Shown: one piece after another, positions 41,091 to 50,223 of the stretch
How the letters are laid out: each line of letters opens with the position of its first letter
How positions within the stretch are numbered: the first letter of the stretch is position 1
DNA from: Nocardiopsis terrae
GTDB lineage: Bacteria > Actinomycetota > Actinomycetes > Streptosporangiales > Streptosporangiaceae
Length of the DNA: 60,415 nucleotides
Direction of reading: 5' to 3'
Assembly: GCF_014651695.1 (NCBI RefSeq)
Contig: NZ_BMXJ01000007.1
Location: 18,084 to 78,498, forward strand
Notes under the pieces: generated by a model
The model's database searches: none
The model's input: the letters and a program-made list of their open reading frames with translations, nothing else
Told to the model about the DNA's origin: nothing
Position numbers and translations under genes: made by a program

Positions 41091-41705
41091 TCAGGAGGGG
41101 AGGAGGAGCATGCCCACCACGTGGACCGTGGCGTTGGCGGTCCGGACGTCACCGCAGACCACGGGCGCGTAGCCGTTGACGGTGTACTCGCCGTCCGAGG
41201 CGGTGGCACGCAGCAGCCCGCCGTTGCGGGAGTCGAACACGCCCTCGTCCAGCTCCTCGGCCGGGACCCGCCCCTCGACCACGTGCTGGTTGAGCACGTA
41301 CGCGAGGCCCTCCGGGTTCCCGAGGATGTCGTCCATCTCCCCGTCCGGATACATGTCGAAGGCGTCGTCGGTGGGTGCGAACACGGTGAGTTCCTCGGCC
41401 GCGTCCAGCTCCTCGCTGAGTCCGGCCCGCTCCAGGGCCTCGGACAGGTTGCCCAGGACCGGGCTGTCGGCGATGGCCGCGGCGAACGGCTGACCGGACA
41501 TCTCGCCGAGGCTTCCCTCTCCCCCGCCGGGGAAGTCCGAGCAGCCGGGCCCGAAGGGCTCGGCCGCGTTTCCGGCGTCGGCCGAAGCCTTCTGCGGGGT
41601 TTCCCGGGCGGCCCCCTCACCGGTCTGCTCCCGGTCACCGCCGCCGCAGGCAGCCAGGACGAGTGCGAGGGCCGACGCGGCCGTGGCGAGGGTGGTCTTG
41701 CGCAT
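41091..41705 (-). CDS. Fasciclin-domain lipoprotein, copy B
   Basis: This 204-residue lipoprotein has a signal peptide ending in LAAC near residue 20. A short linker and a FAS1 domain follow, with GPGC, VFAPTDDAF, HVVEGRVP and VVCGDVRTANATVHVV. It is a diverged paralogue of copy A and keeps both Cys. CGGAGGC lies 6 bases before the ATG at 41705, which I prefer to the GTG at 41711. It is the first gene of the leftward fasciclin-oxidoreductase-fasciclin-sigK-rskA run. Confidence 0.87.
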   Translation of the reverse strand: MRKTTLATAASALALVLAACGGGDREQTGEGAARETPQKASADAGNAAEPFGPGCSDFPGGGEGSLGEMSGQPFAAAIADSPVLGNLSEALERAGLSEELDAAEELTVFAPTDDAFDMYPDGEMDDILGNPEGLAYVLNQHVVEGRVPAEELDEGVFDSRNGGLLRATASDGEYTVNGYAPVVCGDVRTANATVHVVGMLLLPS

Positions 41706-41946
41706 CGTCACGCCTCCGAGGGTTCTCCCTGGGTAACAGATCTGTAACTCTACGTGACGAATGCTCGTTGTGCGGTGCCCGACTCACCCGTTTCGGCGGG
41801 TACCGGTAACCGAAGAATCCCCCATAGGGATCACCCCTGGCCAGGACGGTTGAGGATGGTCTTACCGGGACGCTGTGGTCGGTTCGACCCCGCGAGTGCT
41901 GCAGGATGTTGCCCGTACGTCTCCTCAACGATCGGAGTTCCCCCAC

Positions 41947-43539
41947 ATGGCGCGGAAGACGCCCCTCCCCGTGGTCGCGCTCATGGTCTCGGGCAGCCTC
42001 CTGCTCAGCGGCTGTACCCCCGTGTCCGACTGGTGGTCCGAGACCTTCGGCGACGCGTCGGGTCCGCCGGAGGTCAGGGAGGAGTTCCCCTACGTCCGTG
42101 AGGGCCGCATCTTCCAGGACACCGGTCAGGACGCCGAGATGCGCTTCTCGATCACCGGCCTGGAGCGGACCGACGAGTACACGGTCATGCACTACGAGGT
42201 CACCTACCTGGACGACTTCACCGGGCCCAACCGGAACCTGAGCATGGCGCACACCCTCGTCGACCCTCTCACCGGCCGGGTGTACCGGCAGTTCCTCGAC
42301 GGGGAAGGCCTCAAGTACGGCTCGGAGAGCCCGAACGGGGACGGCCTCTACCCCGTGCACGACGGGGTCACCAACGAGTACACCCGCTACTTCCCGCGCA
42401 TCCCCGACGAGGTCGCGCAGGTGACCTTCGTCGGCAGCGGCCTGGGCGCCATGACCGGTATCCCGATCCAGGACGTGGAGGCCGAGCGGGCGGCCCCGGA
42501 GAACCCCAACGGACCGGACCACCTCACCCTCGACAATCCGCCCGGACGAGGCGAGAACCTCACCTTCGCTAACCGGGTCCCCGACGGGGACGCACAGGCC
42601 GACGAGGGGTGGGTGCAGAGCTTCGTCGACTCCGAGGTCGCCTCCACCACCCGTGACGGCGACCGCGAGATCATCTCACTGCACTCGGACGTGATGTTCG
42701 AGTTCGACCGCTCGGACCTGACCGACAGCGCGGCCGACGTGGTGCGGCGCGCGGCCACCACGCTGGCGGACAACGTCGACCCCGACGACCCCACCATCAC
42801 CGTCATCGGCCACACGGACGGCATCGGGGACGACGCCTACAACGACAACCTGTCGGTGGAGCGCGCCGAGTCCGTGCGCGACCTGCTCGCGGAGGAACTC
42901 GGTACCGACTACAGCCTGGAGGTCGAGGGGCGGGGCAAGCGCGAGCCCATCGCGCGCGAGGGCGGCCCCGACGACGAGCAGGCACGTGCCCGAAACCGCC
43001 GGGTCGAGTTCTCCTACGTCTTCAACCCCACGGTCGAGGCGACCGAGGAGGAGGAGTACGACGACGACGGCCTGGGCGTGGCCCAGCGCAACGTCACCTG
43101 GCCCGCGCCCTACAGCGACGATCCGGGTTCCGTGGTCGCCGAGGGCGAGGAGGACGGGGTCCGCCTGGAGGTCTACCCGCTCCGCAGGGACGGCGCCTAC
43201 GTGATCGGCACCGTGGCGATGACCAACACCACCGACGAACCCCTCACCCCCGAACTGGGCGGTTCGGAGACGGTGGCGGGCGGCCCCGAGCAGTTCAACA
43301 AGGGCACGCTCGGCGGCTTCCAGCTGTTCGAGCCGGAGAGCGGACTGGTGCGCTACGTGGCGCAGATGGACTTCGGTGAGAACCGCTACAGCAGCTTCGC
43401 CGAGGAGGTGCACATGATCCAGCCCGGCAACACCCACGAGCTGGTCGCGGTCTTCCCCGCGCCCCCGGTGGACGTCGAGGGGCTGACCCTGCGCGCCGGC
43501 CCGTTCGGTGAGTTCGAGGAGATTCCGGTCGACTACTAG
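41947..43539 (+). CDS. OmpA-domain lipoprotein
   Basis: This 530-residue exported lipoprotein has a signal peptide ending in LLLSGC near residue 23. An N-terminal beta-rich domain (30-230) follows. An OmpA-like peptidoglycan-binding domain lies at about 240-355: SDVMFEFDRSDL, GHTDGIGDDAYNDNLSVERA, GRGKREPI, ARNRRVEFSY. A C-terminal beta domain (375-530) resembles a DUF4352-type fold. The OmpA domain keeps the Asp and Arg that bind diaminopimelate, so the protein probably tethers membrane to cell wall. A CGGAG site lies about 10 bases before the ATG. Confidence 0.88.
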   Translation: MARKTPLPVVALMVSGSLLLSGCTPVSDWWSETFGDASGPPEVREEFPYVREGRIFQDTGQDAEMRFSITGLERTDEYTVMHYEVTYLDDFTGPNRNLSMAHTLVDPLTGRVYRQFLDGEGLKYGSESPNGDGLYPVHDGVTNEYTRYFPRIPDEVAQVTFVGSGLGAMTGIPIQDVEAERAAPENPNGPDHLTLDNPPGRGENLTFANRVPDGDAQADEGWVQSFVDSEVASTTRDGDREIISLHSDVMFEFDRSDLTDSAADVVRRAATTLADNVDPDDPTITVIGHTDGIGDDAYNDNLSVERAESVRDLLAEELGTDYSLEVEGRGKREPIAREGGPDDEQARARNRRVEFSYVFNPTVEATEEEEYDDDGLGVAQRNVTWPAPYSDDPGSVVAEGEEDGVRLEVYPLRRDGAYVIGTVAMTNTTDEPLTPELGGSETVAGGPEQFNKGTLGGFQLFEPESGLVRYVAQMDFGENRYSSFAEEVHMIQPGNTHELVAVFPAPPVDVEGLTLRAGPFGEFEEIPVDY

Positions 43540-43606
43540 CAGCGTCCTGCCCGGGCCGGCGCGGAGCGGCGGCCCGGGGCCGAGGACCGGCCCGGCCACC
43601 GGGCGA

Positions 43607-43635
43607 GGGGCCGCCGACAGCGCGTCGGCGGCCCC
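43607..43635. terminator. Terminator between the OmpA lipoprotein and the small lipoprotein genes
   Basis: GGGGCCGCCGAC and its perfect complement (12 bp) close a 5-nt AGCGC loop between convergent stops. Confidence 0.75.
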
Positions 43636-43714
43636 TCGTGTTCGCCGGGGTTCCCGGGGCGGCTTCCCGGCCAGGGCCCCGGCCCGGCCCCCGGGCGAGT
43701 GTTCCGGGGGAGTC

Positions 43715-44404
43715 CTAGTTCCGGATCTGGCCGGCGGCCTGGAGGACGACGCGTTCGAGGTCGCCGCGCTCGACCTCGTCGAAGTAGGCGATCGCGGTGA
43801 CGTGGAAGTCACCGGGCAGCTGCAGGTACAGGTGGCGGCTGGAACCGTCCACGGTTCCGACGTACTCCAGGTCGCCGCCGAGGTCGTCGGAGTCCTCAGT
43901 GTGGTAGGTGTCCACGTCCACGTCGACGTCCACCTCCCAGTTCATCTCCGCTTCGGAGCCGGGCACCCGCACGACGTCCGGGTTGGCGCTGGGGTCGGCG
44001 CCCGAGGTGAACACGAGGGTGAACGAGGGGGTGCCCGGCTCGGTGCCCCCCTCGCTGAACGTGCAGGAGAGCTGCTCGGCGTCCTCGATCCCCTCGACGG
44101 GACCGCTCTCCTCGGTCAGGACCGTCCCCGGGGCCACGCCCTCGACGATCTGGGCCGCGCCCGCGGCCTCACACGACTCGGGGAGGCCGTAGGACGAGGC
44201 GGCCTCCTCCTGGCCCTCCTCCGCGTCCTCGGGGCTGGGGCTGGCGCTCGCCTCCTCCGCGGGGGCGTCCGAGTCGCCCGACGACAGGTTCAGGTCCAGG
44301 TCGAGGTCGACCACGTCGCAGCCGACGAGGACGACACCGCCGATGACGACCGCGGCGACGGCTGTGCCCAGGCACGAAAGGGGTGTGGAGGGGATCAGGC
44401 GCAT
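43715..44404 (-). CDS. Hypothetical lipoprotein
   Basis: This 229-residue protein has a lipoprotein signal with lipobox LVGC near residue 29. An acidic, low-complexity segment follows (alternating Asp-Leu, then Ser/Glu-rich), then a globular domain of about 150 residues with two Cys (SCEAAG and QLSCTF). The domain resembles small actinomycete lipoproteins of unknown function. An odd VDVDVDVD stretch occurs near residue 165. Both AspLeu and AspVal runs are encoded by near-perfect 6-bp repeats. Confidence 0.7.
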   Translation of the reverse strand: MRLIPSTPLSCLGTAVAAVVIGGVVLVGCDVVDLDLDLNLSSGDSDAPAEEASASPSPEDAEEGQEEAASSYGLPESCEAAGAAQIVEGVAPGTVLTEESGPVEGIEDAEQLSCTFSEGGTEPGTPSFTLVFTSGADPSANPDVVRVPGSEAEMNWEVDVDVDVDTYHTEDSDDLGGDLEYVGTVDGSSRHLYLQLPGDFHVTAIAYFDEVERGDLERVVLQAAGQIRN

Positions 44405-44519
44405 GGGTGGCTTTCGGTTCGGGGTGCGCCGGGCTGTGGGAGGGGGCTCCGGCGGGGGACACAGGGAAACCTAGCAAGTCCGGCGGGCCCGGGGCGCCCT
44501 CCCCGTCCCCCGGCGGCGG

Positions 44520-44550
44520 GGCCGGTTCCGGGGAGCTCCCGGGACCGGCC
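44520..44550 (-). terminator. Terminator after lpdA
   Basis: A 13-bp stem with one G-T pair closes a 5-nt loop, 18 bases beyond the lpdA stop on the minus strand. Confidence 0.6.
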
Positions 44551-44568
44551 CCGCGGACCGTGGGCGGA

Positions 44569-45975
<1,407 letters not shown>

Positions 45976-46101
45976 GACGGGATCTCCTTGAGTGTGTTTG
46001 TGACGCACCCAGTGCAGCCGGCTTGCCCGGGGTGTCGGATTGCCGAACGCCAGCCTAGTCGCGGACCCCGCCTCCGCGCGTGACCATGCGCGCCCGCGAC
46101 C

Positions 46102-47064
46102 CTACTTTCGGGAGTCCTCGCTGGTCACGGGGTCGTGATCCGTCTCGGTGGGGTCAGCGGGGGTTCCCGGGGCACCTCCGGCCCCGGCGGAGTCCCCGGT
46201 TCCGGCGGGGCCCTCGCTCCCGGCGGCGAGCCGGGCGGTCTCGGCGTCGTAGGCCTCGGCCGCCTCTTCGAGGGCCCGCGCCCTGCGCTCCCGCTGGTCC
46301 TTGACGCTGGTGTGGACGGGGATCGCCGCCATGCCGAAGATGAGCGCGAACGTGAGCCAGACGGCGTACCTGTCCACGAGCAGGACCACGTCCACCCCGG
46401 CCTGCCCCGAGTGGTACCCGACGAAGGCGACGACGGAGGTGATCATCAGGGCGCCGATCACGTCCAACAGCAGGTAGGTGCGCAGCCGCATCCCGCTCAC
46501 CCCGGCGATGACGTGCGGGACGCCGCCGGGGACGCCGGGCAGGTAGCTCAGCGGGATGAACAGCCGCATGATCCACGGGTTCATCGTCTGCAGGCGTTCG
46601 GCGAACCGGCGGCCCCGCTCACTCGGGACGAGGAAGTGCACGATGCCGCGTCCCCAGCGGCGGCCCACCCACCAGAAGAGCCAGTCGATCTTCACCTTGC
46701 CGACCACTCCGGCGACGATCACGAGCCACATCGAGCCCTGCCCGACGCCGGCGAAGGCGGAGGCCGCTCCGACCGCGGCGTGGCTGCCCGTGACGAACGC
46801 CAGGGGGACCGGGTGGTCAGCGACGAAGAGCGGGCGCAGCGGCATGGTCAGGAGGAAGAACGCCGGGATGCCGAGGAGGAGCCAGAGCAGAACCTTGTCC
46901 TGCCGCTTCATGCTGCCCTGCCAGGGCTTCATGCCCTTCCACTGGGCCTTGCCGCGCTCGGCCTCCTCCCGGTCCCACCGCTGCCTGGCGGCCTTGAGGG
47001 CCTCCTCCCGGGTGGGGCGGGAGGCGTCCGGTTCGCTCTGCCGGGGGGCGGTGTTCGAGGTCAT
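46102..47064 (-). CDS. VTT/DedA-like membrane protein
   Basis: This 320-residue protein has a basic cytosolic N terminus (about 55 residues). Five or six hydrophobic segments follow with the VTT-domain pattern: a glycine-rich AFAGVGQGSMWLVIVAGVVG, then FIPLSYLPGVPGGVPHVIAGVSGM, whose Pro-Gly-x-x-x-x-Gly motif is typical of DedA-like lipid scramblase or transporter folds. It ends in an acidic Gly/Ala/Asp-rich disordered tail. Its role is probably in membrane lipid homeostasis, inferred from the fold only. Confidence 0.78.
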   Translation of the reverse strand: MTSNTAPRQSEPDASRPTREEALKAARQRWDREEAERGKAQWKGMKPWQGSMKRQDKVLLWLLLGIPAFFLLTMPLRPLFVADHPVPLAFVTGSHAAVGAASAFAGVGQGSMWLVIVAGVVGKVKIDWLFWWVGRRWGRGIVHFLVPSERGRRFAERLQTMNPWIMRLFIPLSYLPGVPGGVPHVIAGVSGMRLRTYLLLDVIGALMITSVVAFVGYHSGQAGVDVVLLVDRYAVWLTFALIFGMAAIPVHTSVKDQRERRARALEEAAEAYDAETARLAAGSEGPAGTGDSAGAGGAPGTPADPTETDHDPVTSEDSRK

Positions 47065-47194
47065 GCCAGTACTCTCCCGCGACCGGGGAGTCCCCGGTAG
47101 ATGTCGTCGTCATCGCACCGCAGTGAGGTACGCGTGGCCCTGCCCATGACAAGTGTCAGGTGTCGGTCGCCCGGGCCCGGGGACGACTGGTTCC

Positions 47195-48925
47195 TCAGCG
47201 CTCGGGCGGCCGCATCGGCCACTTCCAGTGCGGGGCCCAGGTGCTGCTGTCGGAGACCCCGGGCGGCATCGGGGGGAGCAGGCGCGCACCGGGCGGGAGG
47301 CCGTCGTCGACCGGGGCGGGCGCACGGGGCGGGGCCGGTTCCTGCAAGGGCTCCGGCTCCTGCAAGGGCTCCGACTTCTGGAACGGGTCCGGCTCCCGCA
47401 CGGGGGTCGGCTCCTGGAAGGGGTCCGGTTCCTGGAACGGATCCGGAGCGGAGAGCGGATCGGGGTCCCGGAGCGGCCGGGGGGAACGCCACACGGGTTC
47501 GTCCGGGTCCGGCCCGGCCGACACGGGATCGATCGGCCCCAGCTCGTCGGAGTCCGGTTCGACAGCGGTCGGGAAGGCGGACCAGGGAGCGGGGACGGAG
47601 AAGTCGTCGGGCTCGTCGGACTCATCCGGCCCGCCGGGCGGTTCGGCCGCGGACGCGGTCGGGGACGCGGAGGCGGGACCCGGGCCGATCGGGACGTCCT
47701 CGAACGCCGGGGCCAGTCCCGGTTCGGGTGCGTCCAGGGTCGGGTCGAGGGCGCCGAACGACGCCGACATCGGACCGGAGTCCACCTCGGCGAAGTGCGC
47801 GGCCACCCCGAAGTGCCGGGGCGGCCGACGGTGCGCGCCGGTGTCCTCGTTCTCGATCGGCGGGGCCTGCGGGTGGCGGACCGAGCCCGCCGGGTGCATC
47901 CGCGACCACCACGCGGCGGCCTCGTCCGGGTGCAGCTCCTCGAGGACGGTGAGGGCGCCCGTGATGTGCGGGTTCCGGCGCCCCGCCCGCCAGGAGTGCA
48001 TCAGTGACTGCGGTTCCAGGACCAGGACGCGTTCGCCGTCCACCAGCGGGATGTCGCCGGGGCAGGCCTCGTTCCCGACCCAGGTGCCGTCGCCGCCGAC
48101 CAGGTCCCACTCGCCGCGCACCACGTCGGCCAGCGGGTCCACCGGGCCGTCCAGGGAGGCGGCGACCCAGCGGGGGTCCGGGCGGGTGCCGGGCAGGCGG
48201 CGCCCCTCCTTGCCGATGAGGGCGTCGGCGAGCAGGGTGTGCAGTTGGAAGTTGTCGCTCACGCCGTCGAAGTGCACCCGGAAGCCCCGCCAGGAGGCCC
48301 GGTCCAGGACCAGGATCCGGCTCACCTCGGACATCCGCAGCAGTTCCGCCACCTCGCCGAACTCGCTCAGCCGGGTGGAGAGGGCGTGCACGATCTGTCC
48401 GAGCTCGTTCAGCGCGCCGGGGTCCGCGCGCACCGCCGAGCGCACCCCGGCATCGCCCAGCATGGCCTTGGCGGCCAGGCCGTACCGCAGGGAGGTCCAC
48501 CAGCCGGCCGTGGCCAGCGGGGCGTTGTCGCCGAGGACCTCCTCGACCCGCTTCTCCTCCGCCTCGCCCGCGTCGTTCGGGGCGGGCAGCGGCCCGCCGC
48601 CGGTCTTCTCCCAGGCGTGCATGAAGGCCGCGGCGGCCTGGCCGTAGCTGCCGAGCTGCCGCAGCACCTCCAGGCCCACCTGGCCAGCGGGGGCGCCGGA
48701 CTCCACGAGGGCTCCGGCCAGGACCGACAGGTCGGCCGCGACACCCGAGTGGGGTTCGCAGTCGCTGAGGACCGGAGTCAGCGCCTCCAACGCGATGGTG
48801 AGTTCCTCCCGGGGCACTTCGGAGGAGAGCCGGAACACGTCGTGTACGGCCTCCGGGAAGTCGGGTGCCTGGCTGGCGGCGGTGTCGAGCACACGTTGGA
48901 ACGCGGCGCGGAACTCTTCAGTCAC
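47195..48925 (-). CDS. Large hypothetical protein with a proline/glutamate repeat tail
   Basis: This 576-residue cytosolic protein has no recognised domain. The N-terminal ~300 residues are helical (for example LIGKEGRRLPGTRPDPRWVA) with a likely core to about residue 340, and the last ~230 are acidic and proline-rich. Six consecutive 6-residue units (PDPFQE, PDPFQE, PTPVRE, PDPFQK, SEPLQE, PEPLQE) lie near residues 495-530, encoded by an 18-bp tandem repeat. The GTG start at 48925 has AGGA 7 bases upstream. The final segment is tryptophan-bearing (TWAPHWKWPMRPPER). Confidence 0.7.
   Translation of the reverse strand: MTEEFRAAFQRVLDTAASQAPDFPEAVHDVFRLSSEVPREELTIALEALTPVLSDCEPHSGVAADLSVLAGALVESGAPAGQVGLEVLRQLGSYGQAAAAFMHAWEKTGGGPLPAPNDAGEAEEKRVEEVLGDNAPLATAGWWTSLRYGLAAKAMLGDAGVRSAVRADPGALNELGQIVHALSTRLSEFGEVAELLRMSEVSRILVLDRASWRGFRVHFDGVSDNFQLHTLLADALIGKEGRRLPGTRPDPRWVAASLDGPVDPLADVVRGEWDLVGGDGTWVGNEACPGDIPLVDGERVLVLEPQSLMHSWRAGRRNPHITGALTVLEELHPDEAAAWWSRMHPAGSVRHPQAPPIENEDTGAHRRPPRHFGVAAHFAEVDSGPMSASFGALDPTLDAPEPGLAPAFEDVPIGPGPASASPTASAAEPPGGPDESDEPDDFSVPAPWSAFPTAVEPDSDELGPIDPVSAGPDPDEPVWRSPRPLRDPDPLSAPDPFQEPDPFQEPTPVREPDPFQKSEPLQEPEPLQEPAPPRAPAPVDDGLPPGARLLPPMPPGVSDSSTWAPHWKWPMRPPER
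47339..47446 (-). repeat. Six tandem 18-bp repeats
   Basis: Six imperfect 18-bp units encode the hexapeptide repeats in the tail of the large hypothetical protein. The unit keeps frame, so copy-number change would lengthen or shorten the tail without disrupting the gene. Confidence 0.8.
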
Positions 48926-48998
48926 CCCAGAATCCTGTCATACCCGCCCGTGCTCTCCGTGGTCAGGACGCACGTGCACAAAACGGGCGGACGAAAAC

Positions 48999-50105
48999 TC
49001 AGGCGGGGTCGGTGAAACGGACCTCTCCGCCTTTCTGACCTGGGGAGAGAAAGGCGAGAAGACGAATCCCCTCGGCGGTGATCTCCTCGGTTTCCAAGCT
49101 GTTCAACGGCCGGAAGGGTGTGACGCCGAGGGAGGGCGCGCGGCGGCTCCGGTCCACCCGCCAGGCCGCGCCGACCTCGCCGTCGACGAGCACCGTGGCG
49201 GGCGGCATCCCGTTGCGCGCCGAGATGCGCCGGAGGTTCTCCGCGGAGATCACCCGGCTCCGGTCGGCGTGGCCGCGCAGCAGGTTGTCGAAGTCGTAGA
49301 GGAAACGCACCGGCGCCGGGGTGTCCGGCGCGGGACGCGGTGCGTCGGGCAGGTCGAACAGTTCCGTGCCCTCCTCGTCGCGGAAGGAGACCAGCCGTTC
49401 GCGCAGGCCCTCCAGTACGCCCCTCAACCGGGTCAGCCCCGACCAGGCCTGCGCGTCCCGCACGCTCGCCGGGCCGAAGGCCGCCAGGTAGCGCAGGACC
49501 AGCGCCTCCCGGTCCGGTCCGGGTGCCATCGGCCGCCCGGTCCAGGTGTCGGCCGGGGCCAGCGCCGCAGGACCCGAGGCGCCCCACACACCGCGGGGCG
49601 GTACCTGCACGACCGGCAGCAGGCAGCGGACCATGTAGGACAGGTGGTTCCCGGGTACGCCCTCCCACCGTTCGCCGAGCCGCTCTCCCAGCTCCCTGGT
49701 GGTGAGCGGGCGCTCCTCCAACAGCTCCCGGCCCAGGGCCACCAGTGCCTCCCGGTCCACCCCGGCGGTGGCCCTGCCGTGCGTGCTGTGCGCGAGGTCC
49801 CGCTCGACGACCTCCTGGGTGGTCGGCCGCAGCCAGCGGGCGTCCTCGGCGGAGACCAGGTGCAGGGTGGAGCGCATCAGCGGCATCCTGACCAGGGTCC
49901 CGTCGGTGAGCAGCCGCCCCACCCCGTGCGGGTCCGGGTCCTCCATCCGGCTCTGCAGTCCGACGTACCAGCTGTGCGTGGTCTGCGCCTGGAGTCCGGC
50001 CAGGCGGCCGACCACGTCCGCCGCCGACCAGTCCACGCGGCTCAGCAGGAGCTGGCGGTCCAGGGTGGCGCGGTTGAGCGCGCGTCGGCCGAGGGTCGCG
50101 GACAC
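48999..50105 (-). CDS. AlkZ-like winged-helix DNA glycosylase family protein
   Basis: This 368-residue protein belongs to the HTH_42/AlkZ (YcaQ) group of winged-helix DNA glycosylases. The catalytic Q-x-Q motif is present in LQAQ (Gln39 and Gln41). Family-typical segments include GLQSRMEDPDP, TLHLVSAEDARW, AWSGL and LYDFDNLLRGHADRSRVI. AlkZ proteins unhook DNA crosslinks or excise bulky alkyl lesions, and actinomycete relatives often protect against their own antibiotics. No biosynthetic cluster is visible here. A GGGAGGG site precedes the GTG start at 50105. Confidence 0.85.
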   Translation of the reverse strand: MSATLGRRALNRATLDRQLLLSRVDWSAADVVGRLAGLQAQTTHSWYVGLQSRMEDPDPHGVGRLLTDGTLVRMPLMRSTLHLVSAEDARWLRPTTQEVVERDLAHSTHGRATAGVDREALVALGRELLEERPLTTRELGERLGERWEGVPGNHLSYMVRCLLPVVQVPPRGVWGASGPAALAPADTWTGRPMAPGPDREALVLRYLAAFGPASVRDAQAWSGLTRLRGVLEGLRERLVSFRDEEGTELFDLPDAPRPAPDTPAPVRFLYDFDNLLRGHADRSRVISAENLRRISARNGMPPATVLVDGEVGAAWRVDRSRRAPSLGVTPFRPLNSLETEEITAEGIRLLAFLSPGQKGGEVRFTDPA

Positions 50106-50223
50106 GAGGGGTCCCTCCCGTGGTTCCGGAGTGTGCCGGAACCCTACCGGCAGGGTCGGACGGGGCGGTGGCCTCCCGGACCGGGCGCGGGACGCACGCC
50201 CCGTGCCCGGGAGCGGTCGGGTC

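Noticed and set aside
38420..41850. SigK promoter motif upstream of the fasciclin and oxidoreductase genes
   Set aside because: A CCATCA-like element occurs upstream of fasciclin A, but I could not match a consistent -35/-10 pair across the genes.
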